From Silene conica (lineage: Eukaryota; Streptophyta; Magnoliopsida; Caryophyllales; Caryophyllaceae), in the NCBI GenBank assembly GCA_029255685.2, contig CM055311.2:3892269-3956268 (forward strand): a DNA stretch of 64,000 bases, in the 5' to 3' direction. The notes below the pieces were generated by a model, which was not told the DNA's origin, ran no database searches, and saw only the letters and a list, made by a program, of their open reading frames with translations. The translations under genes were made by a program, and so were the position numbers. Positions 43,545 through 56,616 of this stretch are shown here, piece after piece. Every line of letters begins with the position of its first letter. Position 1 is the first letter of the stretch.

Positions 43545-44926
43545 TAAGAGCAATTGCAATGTAGAGTTTTTTGTATTGAGTTTGTAAACAAGAACTTTTA
43601 AATAAAGTTTGTCCTATTGTAGGATAAAGTTTGTCCTTAAAATGAAGAACTTTGTTTGACAAATAGAACTTGGTTCTTCCAAAAAATAAGAAAAGTTAAC
43701 CAATAAACAAAAATTGATAATTAGTTGGAATGGAATGGAATGGATTTAATCAATTCTAATGTTTGGTTGGGCCATTTTGGAATGGAGTTAGAATCCGGAT
43801 GGATTCTAAATCCATTCCAATCCCTCCTAATCTCATACCCAACCCTTACCCCAAGATTCCAACTCCATTCCATAAGGGACGTGCTTTTTCACGTACGGAT
43901 TTTACTCTTTCACATACGATATTTACCCCACTGTCCTTGTCATTTCTTTTATGATTCACCTAATCAAATTTCTCTCTCTTCCTCCATCCCTTAAACCAAC
44001 CGCTCCGTTCAACACGCCTCCGTCACCAACTCCGTTCCCCTCCCCTGCACCCCTCTCGCCCTGCACCGATATCTCACGGCCATCCTTCCGCCCCGCACCC
44101 CTCCCCGGCGCCGACCACCCACCGCCGACCCCTGCCCCACACCCCCCTCTGCCGCTCTCTGCTCTCTGTCGTTCCCCCTACCGCGCACCCCCTCTCCCTG
44201 AGTTCTAATCCCTGAAATTGAATGAGAATCCTGCTACGACCAAATATACCAGAAAACAGCAAACATCGCTCCTCTGAACCCGTATGAATCACCATCCTTC
44301 CGTTTCACTGCTTTGGGTCAAATATTATTTCTCACTGAAATTAAGTGTTTTTTTGTTTGTCATTTTGCAGGTAGAGACCACAAGAAAACTATTATCATTT
44401 CACAGGGAAAATTTGCAATGTTTACCGTTTACGTATAATTTGATTTCCGCAATACACAACAACCTTTATGTTATTGGTCTTCTAGATTTAGCCATTCAAG
44501 GAAAATAATAATCGATAAAAATTGCAACAAATAAATTATTTCATTAATTATTAGATTAAGATCGATATTAAAATCCTTTGAGAAATTAGATTGGGTTTTA
44601 GATGAAAGGAAGGAGTAAAAGTTAATTTAATTAGGTTTGAGGTTCGAAGGGTATTAGATGGAAAGTTAATGAAAATATGTATGTGAAAAAGTAAAATTCG
44701 TATGTGAAAAAGTAATTCCGTTCCATAATGCAAGTATGGGATTTAAAATCCATTCCATAATGGTATGACATTCCAATCCATTCCATTCATTCTCTTCGAA
44801 CCAAATGCATAGTGTGGATACATTGAAAAGCTTTATTTAAAATTCTCCCACTATAACAAAATATTCTTAATTTTTGAGTTCGTCAAAAATTATAATAACC
44901 AAGTTCTTACCTTATACTTGCTCTTA
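43545..44926. mobile_element. Possible older MITE enclosing a second inverted-repeat element
   Basis: The ends TAAGAGCAA and TTGCTCTTA are perfect 9-bp inverted copies, and GAACTTGGTT occurs inverted further inside (near 43665 and 44900). The element at 43758-44818 splits it. Short TIRs and no clear target duplication keep this tentative. Confidence 0.3.
43758..44818. mobile_element. Inverted-repeat transposon of about 1.06 kb
   Basis: The left 150-200 bp (GTTTGGTTGG, GGAATGGA, TTCTAAATCCATTCC, CTTTTTCACGTACG, TTTCACATACGA) recur inverted at the right end (TCGTATGTGAAAAAG, TTTAAAATCCATTCC, GAACCAAAT). The middle (about 43990-44200) is C-rich and unlike its surroundings, possibly captured host DNA. 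No intact transposase. Family not assigned. Confidence 0.5.
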
Positions 44927-45846
44927 TTTCCTCTTATATATACAGTATTACCTTTGATGTGGTTCTCATAATTTCACGCTTCAATCTCCAGCGTTCTCCT
45001 TTTCCTAACTTCTTCCCTAATCTTCTCTATTTCTCTCTCTTAATTCACCCGTCATTCCTTTGTTTTTTTCCTCGTATTAATTTGCGATGATGATACTGTG
45101 TTGTTCGATGATTGATGAATTATTCTGATGATATTGATTTGATTTCGTTATAGTGCTTTCGTTGATTGATTTCATATTCTAGGTTTTAACGAATTTCTTA
45201 CTTTAGAAGATTTTGAGGGATTTAATGGCGCTCTACTTTTGGTGATTGATTTGTCGAAGTTGATCTTGAGTTGATTTTTCTTCATTGATTGAATTCATCT
45301 GCTAGATTTTACTGTTTTTGTCGTCAGATGATTTAGAGGAATTAACGGCTCTAATTCCGTTGATTGATTTGGTATTAATTTGTCGACGAAGATTTGATGA
45401 TAATCTTGTTCATAATTTTTCTGTTCGATTGAATTACGAAGTGATATCTACCTAATTTAATGGTAACATAGGTGATGATTGTTAATTTCAGATTATTTGG
45501 AGAAGGTTTGATCAAGACTCCAGAACCTGAGAATACGTTGATTTGGTGATAATTAATCTCACTTGATTTAATTTACAAAAACCTTCTAGGGTTTCAAATA
45601 TTTGTCGCCTATTTGTCTATTTACCCAAACCATGTCTCGTGAAATTGCTTTGATTGCACCAAACTGTCGCATATCCCTGAGATTTTCTTACATGGATAAT
45701 TCTGGAATTTACGCCTTTTCTTGGTTGCGCAACGACATGTCTTACTTAAGTTTTGGATTTTATATTTCAGGCTCATTCATTGCGCACCTAGAAAAGATTA
45801 ATTAACATGCGTTAACATGGACCCAGATGTTGTGTTCTTGGTCGGT
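44927..45846 (+). other. Possible gene promoter and 5' leader
   Basis: This resembles the start of a plant gene: a TATATATAC box at 44934-44942, then pyrimidine-rich CTTCAATCTCC and CTCTATTTCTCTCTC stretches, then T-rich intron-like DNA. A 67-codon frame at 45602-45805 has no recognised domain. If a transcript starts here, the tandem array downstream would be transcribed on the plus strand, possibly as an intron or non-coding RNA. Confidence 0.3.
44934..44942 (+). promoter_or_regulatory. Candidate TATA box
   Basis: TATATATAC followed about 30-45 bp later by a pyrimidine-rich leader. Supported only by composition and spacing. Confidence 0.3.
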
Positions 45847-46010
45847 ATGGCTGCTTTGAATGCGTGTTAATGTTTGTGTTTCAGTAAGCATCCTTTAGAT
45901 TGCCAAGATAGGGTGGAGTTATATCCACAGTGAAGCTGCAGCATCCCTGTCAAGCTGGTTTTCTCATTTTTAAATCTATCCCAATCCTTGTTTATCTAGT
46001 TTATTATGTA

Positions 46011-46100
46011 CTCTCTTCGTCCCAATCACTTGTTTATCTTTTACTAATATATCTAATATATATGATATAAAAGGTTGACAAATGATTAGGATGAACGGAG
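46011..46100. mobile_element. Stowaway-type MITE, unit 1
   Basis: 90 bp between TA dinucleotides. It begins CTCTCTTCGTCCCAATCA and ends TGATTAGGATGAACGGAG. Orthologous copies exist in all other units. Confidence 0.75.
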
Positions 46101-47660
46101 TATTATCTATCTTCAAGAACTGCTAGGACATTCTGGTGGTGGCTGACTTTCTTGGCCAACGTGTATCAGGTTGCTTCTCGATAGCCACAGTCTCTAATCT
46201 GTCAACCAAACAGCATCTTATTGTACTGTTGTTGCCCGATTTGTTCTTTTTACTCTCAGGCTGTATTCCTTTCAAGAATGTCGTCCTATTTCTTTCAATT
46301 CGATCAAATTGGCTTTTTACTATTGATGGTGCATTAGAGTATTCTTGCCTGAAATGAATCGGGGTTTTACACCGTAGCAGTGGAACATTGTGGTACAAGG
46401 ACATTAAGAGAGCTAAGCTAATCATTCCCTTCTTATTGAATCGATGTTGCCTCTTGTCTGTATGTGGATCTTCCCTTCTCATTTAGGTTTATGCAAAATA
46501 ATCATTGAAGATGCTGTTTTTGAAGGAATTCGTTGGGTTGATGATTGAGAACATGGGATTATCAGTACGATTCAGTTATGATGTTGGTTTAATATTTGAA
46601 TTAGAGCTATGGTATACATTGTGCATAGGGTTATGCGGCTAATAGTGATAAGGTGATTGAGAACATGGACGACTAGAGACTACCCTTTTCACAGACTTGA
46701 TTTTTGGTACGATTCAATTATGACGGTGTGATTTTTGATTATCATGTGGCTTTGGAGAAGGCTTTGATTCAATGGGTATTCTATGTTCTTTTTGCTTTTA
46801 ATTACACCCCGATGACTAGTTGCGTTTTAGACTCATCTCCACTAATTTCTGAGCTGGCGTCGGAGAAGGTTTAATGAAGATTGTGGCTTCTAAAACTGTG
46901 CAATTGTGGTGATTATTACTCCCCTCATGATAAGATATGTACTTGAACTTAGGTTTCACTTTGACTTAATAATTAAATTTGATGATAAAGAACAGTTGTT
47001 GCGAACATGCTCGTGTCCGTTTTCTTGCCTCAAGTGAGTTGTGGTTTTACTGTGCAGCTAGACTTGTGGTACAAGGACAGCGATAGAGAGAATTAACCAC
47101 CCGCTCTTTATTAAAATAACTTCCCCTAGTCTCTAAGGAGGATTTAATCTCACTTCGTCACTAGTATTGTTCAAACAGAAGAAGCATGATAGAACCTGTG
47201 TCATGGAGAACCAGTTGGAGAATGGTACGGTACTGCTTTTACTCTTCAATCTTGTTATGGTAATCAAGAGAAATATCTTATATCTTCCTTTTGATAGAAG
47301 TTGATTTGATCTGATTTAGGCTTTAGCTATGTGGCCAATCTAGGTATGTCGTACATTTGCGATGACAATCCTGCATCCTTCAGCTTTTTTCAGAAGAGGC
47401 ATGGTTGTCTAAAGGAATGTTCTATTCTTCCAAGTCTTGTTTGTGTGCGACTGCATAGCCCCTTTGTACTTTTGGTTGTACCCTTTTTTTTTTCAAATGA
47501 GACTAATTCTCTAGATTTGACTAAGTAGCTTTATTTACCTAAAGCCTTGGGGCTGACTGCTGTTATAGAGTCGATACTTCTAGAAACGAAGTCAGCGAGA
47601 TGCGAGATCGGATTAACGGGAGCCACATCTTGTAATGTATTACACCAGAAATATATTGTG

Positions 47661-47700
47661 CTCCTGCCGTGCAGGAGAGCAGTAATTGAAGCGAGCTTCA
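47661..47700. other. Paired hairpins, unit 1
   Basis: CTCCTGC-CGT-GCAGGAG is a perfect 7-bp stem, followed ten bases on by TGAAGC-GA-GCTTCA, a perfect 6-bp stem. Both recur in every unit (51483-51522, 55693-55731, 58976-59014, 61844-61882). Confidence 0.6.
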
Positions 47701-48269
47701 TGTGGACTAACCCATTCTGAGTGAAGCGCACTTACATGAATTCACAGAAACTTTTTATAAGTAAGTAGTTTTCTTTTGTTTACTTTTTTTATGTAGGTAA
47801 TAACTAGGTATGTCACTCCTTCAGCATCAGGCTTTGTTGTTTACAAGAGTTTCTTTGTTGACCCAAACGTTCTTTTTTTCCCTTCTGGATTTCATTTCTC
47901 ATTTGAAGTTGAGGATATAATAAGACTACAACATCAGGCTTCGTGGTTTTCTGGAGTATGTTTGTTTGACCTAAGCATTTGTTTTTCTGCTGGATTTCAC
48001 TCCTCGTATTCAAATGTGTTTTCCTTTCTTCATGTGGTGCGTTTTTGGTGTAGGCTTGCTGAATGCATTAGGGACATGAGCTAACGTTTTGCAGGCTTGG
48101 AGAGGGCTGTATATTTGATGTGAAGTTAAGGAAATTGAGGTTTATCACTGGTTTGAAAGGTGTTTGTCACACTTAGGGAGTTTGACACTTGCTGAACATT
48201 TGTTTTACTATTTTAGCTTTTGAGATTCCTTGACGTCTGGATCTACACATGATTATTTCAGTTTTTAGA

Positions 48270-49730
48270 TTTTATTTAGGTCTGTCTTTCACGAGGCTTC
48301 CGTGGTTTATAGGAGTTTCTTTGATAACCCATTTTTTTACGCTAAAATTTTCCTCTCCTACCTTGTGTTTCCTTTGCTCATTGAGTTAAAACTTTGCTAC
48401 AGGTTCGCTACTTTCACTCATTAGTGGGTTACGCATATAGAGCCATTGAGGTTTCCGTTGGTTGGAGGGAGTTCGTTAACTCTAATGAAATTTCATTTAC
48501 AAATTTAGCTTTTGGGATTTCATCTTAGACATATTTTTTTTGGTTTCTGACTTCATTTAGGTTTTAACACACTCTAGATCTCGTGGTTTCTGCCTTAGTC
48601 GGAGTATGTTATAATCCCAAACTTTTTTTGAATAATCTTATACCTTATATATCCTTTCTTTATTGAACTTAAGCTTTTGCTTCTGGTTTGCTACTCTCTG
48701 TTATCTTTCATGATATAGGGCTGGTTTAAGGGAGTTTGCTCACTCTTATCAAACATTCATTTCATTTAAAAGCTGTTAGTTTTGAGATTCCTGTAGATTA
48801 ATATATTCAACACTTGTCTTTTGATTTTCTCATCTTAATTTAGGTCTGTAATTCCATTTCTGGATGTGATGTCATGGTTTAAAGGCCTGAAGAAAAGGCC
48901 ATAACGGCATAGAGGTTCCTTGGGTTTTTAGAGGGTATTATGACCTTAAAGGTTTTCACTAGTTTTTAGAGGGAGCCTGCTTGTTCTTAGAGTCTTTTAT
49001 TTATATATATTCCCCTCACATCTTTCTTTTTTCCCTGATTTTTATTTAGGTTTGTCACCGGGTTACATCACCAGGCCATTCATGGTTTCACAAGCCTCAA
49101 TGTTTGTTTGATTGCTTAATTTTTTTTGCCGGTTTAAATTTTCTAGTAATTTCTGTTTCGCTTCCGTAGTGAGTTGAGCTTTTGCTGCAGACTTGTCGAA
49201 AGCGTTATGTATGTGAGCTGAAGTTAAAGGGTATAATAGAGGTTCCCATTCGCTTGGATGGAGTTGCTCACTCCTCATTTATTCGCTTTTGAGAATCCTG
49301 TAGGATAAGTATCTCACAAGTGCCTTTTGAGTTCCTTTTTTATATTGGTTTGCACTGCCGCTCCATTACTGTATCCGTCCTCATGGTTTATGGGAGTCTC
49401 TTTGTTAACTTAAGCTTCCATTTTTCAGTGAATTTTGTATTGTCATAGTCTACCTGTTTCAATCCATAGCTGGTTAAGTATATAGAGCCATAGAGGTTTC
49501 CGGTGGTTGGAGGGAGTTTGTTCACTCTAATAAACTTTCATATACAACTCTAGCTTTTGGGATTTCATCTTACACATAATGTTTTTTGTTTCCGACTTCA
49601 TTTAGGTTTTAATACTCTTCGGGTCTCGTGGTTTCTGCCTTTGTCGGACTTTGTTATAGTCCCTAACTATTTTTGGTTGGTATGTTTTATTTGTTTTTTT
49701 TTTTTACTTTTGGTTATACTAATCAGATTA
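48270..49730. repeat. Sub-monomer block of unit 1
   Basis: TTTAGG-type starts lie at about 48275, 48556, 48839, 49045, 49343 and 49601 (spacings 281, 283, 206, 298, 258). Shared motifs in order are a CGTGGTTTA-like box, a pyrimidine-rich stretch, GGTTGGAGGGAGTTTG with CTCACTC, and TTTTGAGATTC. Confidence 0.75.
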
Positions 49731-49900
49731 TTTAACATGGCTGCGTTGAATGCGTATTAATGTTTGTGTTTCCGTAAGCATCCTTTAGATAGCCAAGATA
49801 GGATGGACTTATATCCACAGTGAAGCTGCAGCATCCCTGTCAAGCTGGTTTTCTCATTTTTAAATCTATCCCAATCCTTGTTTATCTAGTTTATTTTGTA

Positions 49901-49991
49901 CTCTCTCCATCCCAAATCACTTGTTTATCTTTGTTTAATATATCTATCTTATAAGATATAAATGGTTGACAAATGATTAGGACGAACGAAG
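49901..49991. mobile_element. Stowaway-type MITE, unit 2
   Basis: Counterpart of 46011-46100; 91 bp between TA dinucleotides. Confidence 0.75.
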
Positions 49992-52960
49992 TATTATCTA
50001 TCTTCAAGAACTGCTAGGACATATTGGTGGTGGCTGACTTTCTTGACCAACGTGTATCAGGTTGCTTCTCGATAGCCACGGTCTCTAATCTGTCTCGTAG
50101 AGTCATAAGAAGGCAACAAAACAACATATTATTGTACTGGTGTTGCTCGATTTGTTCTTTTTACTCTCAGGCTGTATTCCTTTCAAGTTGGGGTTTCTTC
50201 ATTGTCCTCTGTAAGAATGTCGACCTAGTGACGGTGCATTGGAGTATTCTTGCTTGAAATGAATCGACGTTTTACACCGTAGCAGTGGAACATTGTGGTA
50301 CAAGGACATTAAGAGAGCTAAGCTAATCATTCCCTTGTTATTGAATCGATGTTGCCTCTAGTCTGTATGTGCATGTTCCCTTCTCATTTAGGTTTATGCA
50401 GAATAATCATTGAAGATGCTGTTTTCGAAGGAATTCGTTAAGTTGATGATTGAGAACATTGGATTATCGGTGCGATTCAGTTATGATGTTGGTTTAATAT
50501 TTGTATTAGCGCTACGGTATACAGTGTACATAGGGTATGCGGCTAATAGTGATAAGGTGATTGAGAACATGGACGGCTAGAGACTGCCTTTTTCACAGAC
50601 CTGATTTTTGGTACGATTCAGTTATGATGTTGTTTTTTCTTTTAATTACACCCTGATGACTAGTTGCGTTTTAGACTCATCTCCACTAATTTGTGAGCTG
50701 GCTTCGGAGAAGGTTTAGTGAAGATTGTGGCTTCTAAAACTGCGCAATTGTGGTGATATTTACTCCTCTCGTGATAAGATATGTACTTGAACTTAGGTTT
50801 CAGTTTGACTAAATAATTAAATTTGATGATAAAGAACAGTTGCTGCAATCATGGCCGTGTCCGTTTTCTTGCCTCAAGTGAGTTGTGGTTTTACTGTGCA
50901 GCTAGACTTGTGGTACAAGGACAGCGATAGAGAGAATTAACCACCCCTTCTTTATTAAACGAACTTCCCCTAGTCTCTAAGGAGGATTTAATGTCACTTC
51001 GTCATAAGTATTGTGTAAACAGAAGAAGCATTATAGAACCTGTGTCATGGAGAACCAGTTGGAGAATGGTATTGCTCTTACTTTTCAATCTTGTTACGGT
51101 AGTCAAGAGAAATATTTTATATCTTCTTTTTGATAGAAGTTGATTTGATCTGATTTAGGCTTTAGCTATGTGGCCAATCTAGGTATGTCGTACATTTGCG
51201 AGGACAATCCTCCATCCTTCAACTTTTTGCAGAAGAGGCATGGTTGTCTAAAGTAATGTTCTATTCTTCCAATTCTTGTTTGTGTGCGGCTGCATAGCCC
51301 CTTTGTACTTTTGGTTGTGCCCTTTTTTCTCAAATGAGATTAATTCTCTAGATTTGACTAAGTAGCTTAATTTACCTAAAGCCCTGGGGCTGACTGCTGT
51401 TATAGAGCCGATACTTGCGAGATGCGAGATCAGATTAACTGGAGCCACATCTTGTAATGTATTACACCAGAAATATATCATGCTCCTGCCGAGCAGGAGA
51501 ACAGTAATGAAGCGAGCTTCATGTGGACTAACCCATTCTGAGTGAAGCGCACTTACGGGAATTCGCTTATTCGCAGGGAACTTTTTATAAATAAGTAGTA
51601 TTCTTTTGTTTACTTTTTTTATGTAGGTATGTCACTCCTTCACATCAGGCTTCGTGGTTTACAAGAGTTTGTTTGTTGACCTAAACGTTCCTTTTTTCCC
51701 CTTCTGGATTTCACTTCTCATCTGAAGTTAAGGATATAATAAGACTACAACATTAGGCTTCGGGGTTTTCAGGAGTATGTTTGTTTGAGCTAAACATTTG
51801 CTTTTCTGCTGGATTTCACTCCTCATAATCAAATGTGTTTTCTTTCCTTCTTGTGGTGAGCTTTTGTTGTAGGCTTGCTGAATGCATTAGGGACATGAGC
51901 TTATGTTTTGCAGGCTTGGAGAGGGCTGTATATATGATGTGAAGTTAAGGATATTGAGGTTTATAACTGCTTTGAAAGGCGTTTGTCACATTTAGGGAGT
52001 TTGACACTTGCTGAACATTTGTTTTGCTATTTTAGCTTTTGAGATTCCTTGACGTCTGGATCTACACATGATTATTTCAATTTTCAGATTTTATTTAGGT
52101 TTGTCTTTCACGAGGCTTCCGTGGTTTATAGGAGTTTCTTTGTTAACCCATTTTTTTACGTTAAAATTTTGCTCTCCTACCTCGTGTTTCCTTTGCTCAT
52201 TGAGTTAAAACTTTGCTACAGGTTCGCAACCTTCACTCATTAGCGGGTTAAGCATATTGAGCCATTGAGGTTTCCGTTGGTTGGAGGGAATTTGTTCACT
52301 CTAATGAAATTTCATTTACAACTTTATCTTTTGGGATTTCATCTTGGACATAATTTTTTTGGTTTCTGACTTCATTTAGGTTTTAACACTCTCCAGGTCT
52401 CGTGGTTTCTGCCTTAGTCGGAATTTGTTATAATCCCTAACTTTTTTTGAATAATCATATACCTTATATGTCCTTTCTTTATTGAACTAAGCTTTTGCTT
52501 CAGGTTTGCTGCTCTCAGTTATCTTTCATGATATAGGGATGGTGTAAGGGAGTTTGCTAACTCTTATCAAACATTCATTTCATTTAAAAGCTGTTAGTTT
52601 TGAGATTCCTGTACATTAATATATTCCACACTTGTCTTTTGATTTTCTCATCTTAATTTAGGTCTGTAATTCCATTTCTGGATGTGATGTCATGGTTTAA
52701 AGGCCTGAAGAAAAGGCCATAACGGCATAGAGGTTCCTTGGGTTTTTAGAGGGTATTATGACCTTAAAGGTTTTCACTAGTTTTTAGAGGGAGCCTGCTT
52801 GTTCTTAGAGTCTTTTATTTATATATATTCCCCTCACATCTTTCTTTTTTTCCCTGATTTTTATTTAGGTTTGTCACCCGGTTACAACACCAGGCCATTC
52901 ATGGTTTACACAAGCCTCAATGTTTGTTTGCTTGCTTAAGTTTTTTTGCCGGTTTAAATT

Positions 52961-53538
52961 TTCTAGTCAATTACGTTTCCCTTCCATAGCGAGTTGTGCT
53001 TTTGCTGCAGACTCGTAGAATGCCTTATGTATAGAGCTGAAGTTAAAGGGTACAATAGAGGTTCCCATTCGTTTGGATGGAGTTGCTCACATTTTTTCGC
53101 TTTTGAGAATCCTGTAGGATAAGTATCTCACAAGTGCCTTTCGACTTCCTTTTTTATATAGGTTTGCATTGCTGCTCCATTACTGTATCCGGCCTCATGG
53201 ATTATGGGAGTCTCTTTGTTAACTTAAGCTTCCATTACCGGTATAAATTTTCTAGTCAATTACGTTTCCCTTCCATAGCGAGTTGTGCTTTTGCTGCAGA
53301 CTCGTAGAATGCCTTATGTATAGAGCTGAAGTTAAAGGGTACAATAGAGGTTCCCATTCGTTTGGATGGAGTTGCTCACATTTTTTCGCTTTTGAGAATC
53401 CTGTAGGATAAGTATCTTACAAGTGCCTTTCGACTTCCTTTTTTATATAGGTTTGCATTCCTGCTCCATTACTGTATCCGGCCTCATGGTTTATGGGAGT
53501 CTCTTTGTTAAACTTAAGCTTCCATTTTTCAGTGAATT
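52961..53538. repeat. Recent tandem duplication of one sub-monomer
   Basis: Two copies of about 289 bp are nearly identical, from TTCTAGTCAATTACG onward. They show the sub-monomer is the length recently copied. Confidence 0.85.
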
Positions 53539-54003
53539 TTGTATTGTCATAGTCTACCTGTTTCAATCCATAGCTGGTTAAGTATATAGAGCCATAGAGG
53601 TTTCCGGTGGTTGGAGGGAGTTTGTTCACTCTAATAAACTTTCATATACAACTCTAGCTTTTGGGATTTCATCTTACACATAATGTTTTTTGTTTCCGAC
53701 TTCATTTAGGTTTTAATTCTCTTCGGGTCTAGTGGTTTCTGCCTTTGTCGGACTTTGTTATAGTCCCTAACTATTTTTGGTTGGTATGTTTTATTTGTTT
53801 TTTTTTTTTTACTTTTGGTTATACTAATCAGATTATTTAACATGGCTGCGTTGAATGCGTATTAATGTTTGTGTTTCCGTAAGCATCCTTTAGATAGCCA
53901 AGATAGGGTGGAGTTATATCCACAGTGAAGCTGCAGCATCCCTGTCAAGCTGGTTTTCTCAGTTTCAAATCTATCCTAATTTGTTTATCTAGTTTATTAT
54001 GTA

Positions 54004-54094
54004 CTGTCACCGTCCCAAATCACTTGTTTATCTTTGATTAGTATATCTATCATATATGATATAAAAGGTTGACAAATGATTAGGACGAACAGAG
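54004..54094. mobile_element. Stowaway-type MITE, unit 3
   Basis: Counterpart of 46011-46100. Confidence 0.75.
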
Positions 54095-56202
54095 TATTAT
54101 CTATCTTCAAGAACTGCTAGGACATATTGGTGGTGGCTGACTTTCTTGGCCAACGTGTATCCGGTTGCTTCTCGATAGCCACAGTCTCTAATCTGTCTCG
54201 TAGAGTCCTAAGAAGGCAAACAAACAACATATTATTGTACTGCTGTTGCTCGATTTGTTCTTTTTACTCTCAGGCTGAATTCCTTTCAAGTCGGGGTTTC
54301 TTCACTGTCCTCTGTAAGAATGTCGACCTATTTCTTTCAATTCGATCAAATTGGCTTTTTACTATTGACGGTGCATTAGAGTATTCTGGCCTGAAATGAA
54401 TCGAGGTTTTACACCGTAGCAGTGGAACATTGTGGTACAAGGACATTAAGAGAGCTAAGCTAATCATTCCCTTCTTATTGAATCGATGTTGCCTCTTGTC
54501 TGTATATGGATGTTCCCTTCTCATTTAGGTTTATGCAGAATAATCATTGAAGATGCTGTTTTCGAAGGAATACGTTGGGTTGATGATTGAGAACATGGGA
54601 TTATCGGTACGATTCAGTTATGATGTTGGTTTAATATTTGAATTAGCGCTATGGTATACAGTGTGCATAGGGTTATGCGGCTAATAGTGATAAGGTGATT
54701 GGGAACATGGACGGCTCGAGACTGCCATTTTCACAGACTTAATTTTTGGTACGATTCAATTATGATGGTGTGATTTTTGATTATCAAGTGGCTTTGGAGA
54801 AGGCTTTGATTCAATGGGTATTCTAAGTTGTTTTTGCTTTTAATTACACCCCGATGACTAGTTGCGTTTAGACTCATCTCCACTAATTTGTGAGCTGGCT
54901 TCGGAGAAGGTTTAATGAAGATTGTGGCTTCTAAAACTACGCAATTGTGGTGATATTTACTCCCCTCGTGATAAGATACGTACTTGAACTTAGGTTTCAG
55001 TTTGACTTAATAATTAAATTTGATGATAAAGAACAGTTGGTGCAAACATGGTCGTGTCCGTTTTCTTGCCTCAAGTGCGTTGTTGTTTTACTGTGCAGCT
55101 AGACTTGTGGTACAAGGACAGCGATAGAGAGTATTAACCACCCCCTCTTTATTAAACTAACTTCCCCTAGTCTCTAAGGAGGATTTAATCTCACTTTGTC
55201 ATTGCATTGTGTAAACAGAAGAAGCGTTATAGAACCTTTGTCATGCAGAACCAGTTGGAGAATGGTATTGCTCTTACTTTTCAATCTTGTTACGGTAGTC
55301 AAGAGAAATATTTGATATCTTCTTTTTGATAGAAGTTGATTTGATCTGATTTAGACTTTAGCTATGTGGCCAATCTAGGTATGTCGTACATTTGCGAGGA
55401 CAATCCTGCATCCTTCAGCTTTTTGCAGAAGAGGCATGGTTGTCTAAAGGAATGTTCTATTCTTCCAAGTCTTGTTTGTGTGCGACTGCATAGCCCCTTT
55501 GTACTTTTGGTTGTGCCCTTTTTCTTCAAATGAGACTAATTCTCTAGATTTGACAAAGTAGCTTTATTTACCTAAAGCCTTGGGGCTGACTGTGTTATAG
55601 AGCCAATACTTCTAGAAACGAAGTCAGCGAGATGCGAGATCAGATTAACTGGAGCCACATCTTGTAATGTATTACGCCAGAAATATATTATGCTCCTGCC
55701 GTGCAGGAGAGCAGTAATGTAGCGAGCTTCATGTGGACTAACCCATTCTGAGTGAAGCGCACTTACGGGAATTCGCTTATACGCTGGGAACTTTTTATAA
55801 ATTAGTATTCTTTTGTTTACTTTTTTTATGTAGGTATGTCACTCCTTCAACATCAGGCTTCGTGGTTTACAAGAGTTTGTTTGTTGACCTAAATGTTCAT
55901 TTTTTCCCCCTCTGGATTTCACTCCTCATCTGAAGTTAAGGATAAAATAAGACTACAACATCTGGCTTCGGGGTTTTCAGGAGTATGTTTGTTTGACCAA
56001 AACATTTGTTTTTCTGCTGGATTTCACTCCTCGTAATCAAATGTGTTTTCCTTCCATCTTGTGGTGAGCTTTTGTTGTAGGCTTGCTGAACGCATTAGGG
56101 ACATGAGCTTATGTTTTGCAGGCTTGGAGAGGGCTGTATATTTGATGTGAAGTTAAGGATATTGAGGTTTATCACTTCTTTGAAAAGCGTATGTCACACT
56201 TA

Positions 56203-56616
56203 GGGTGTGTTTGGATTGAAAGAATTAGAGGGAAGGGGGGGATTCAATTTCCATTGTTTGGTTACAATATATGGATGGAGGGAAATGGAAGGGGAGGGAA
56301 ATGGGAGGATTCAATTTCCCTCCATTAGACCAAACTATAATCTCTTCATTGTTGGCAAGATTTTGAAGGAAAACTTTCTTTTAACTCTTATTTAAGAATC
56401 ATATGACCAAATACTCCTCTAATATGGCTTAACTCCCTTCATCCTCCAACTCACTAAAATCACCTTCTTACTCCATCCTCCTCCCTTTCCCTCTACTTTA
56501 TTTTTGCTATCCAAACAACCCCTCTTCATTCCCACTCCCTTTCCTTTCTTTCCCTTTCCCTTCCCTCCGTTCCCCTCCCCTCCCTTTCCTTCCCAATTTG
56601 TTATCCAAACACACCC
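56203..56616. mobile_element. PIF/Harbinger (Tourist)-type MITE in one array unit
   Basis: 414 bp with 14-bp perfect ends GGGTGTGTTTGGAT and TTA duplications (56200-56202, 56617-56619). The other units have the empty site CACACTTAGGGAG, so both ends and the 3-bp duplication are shown directly. A TTA duplication is typical of PIF/Harbinger. Confidence 0.9.

Larger units (their letters stand above)
45847..49736. repeat. Array unit 1 (3890 bp)
   Basis: Core to about 47790, then sub-monomers. Two core segments about 676 bp apart (near 46391 and 47067) share TGGTACAAGGACA with flanking GAGAG, so the core is also partly built from duplications. Confidence 0.85.
49737..53841. repeat. Array unit 2 (4105 bp)
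   Basis: Same order as unit 1 with one extra sub-monomer: about 52961-53249 is repeated at 53250-53538 almost exactly (289-bp period). Confidence 0.85.

Noticed and set aside
45602-45805. 67-codon frame before the array
   Set aside because: Short, no domain, no clear coding context; left as part of the leader region.
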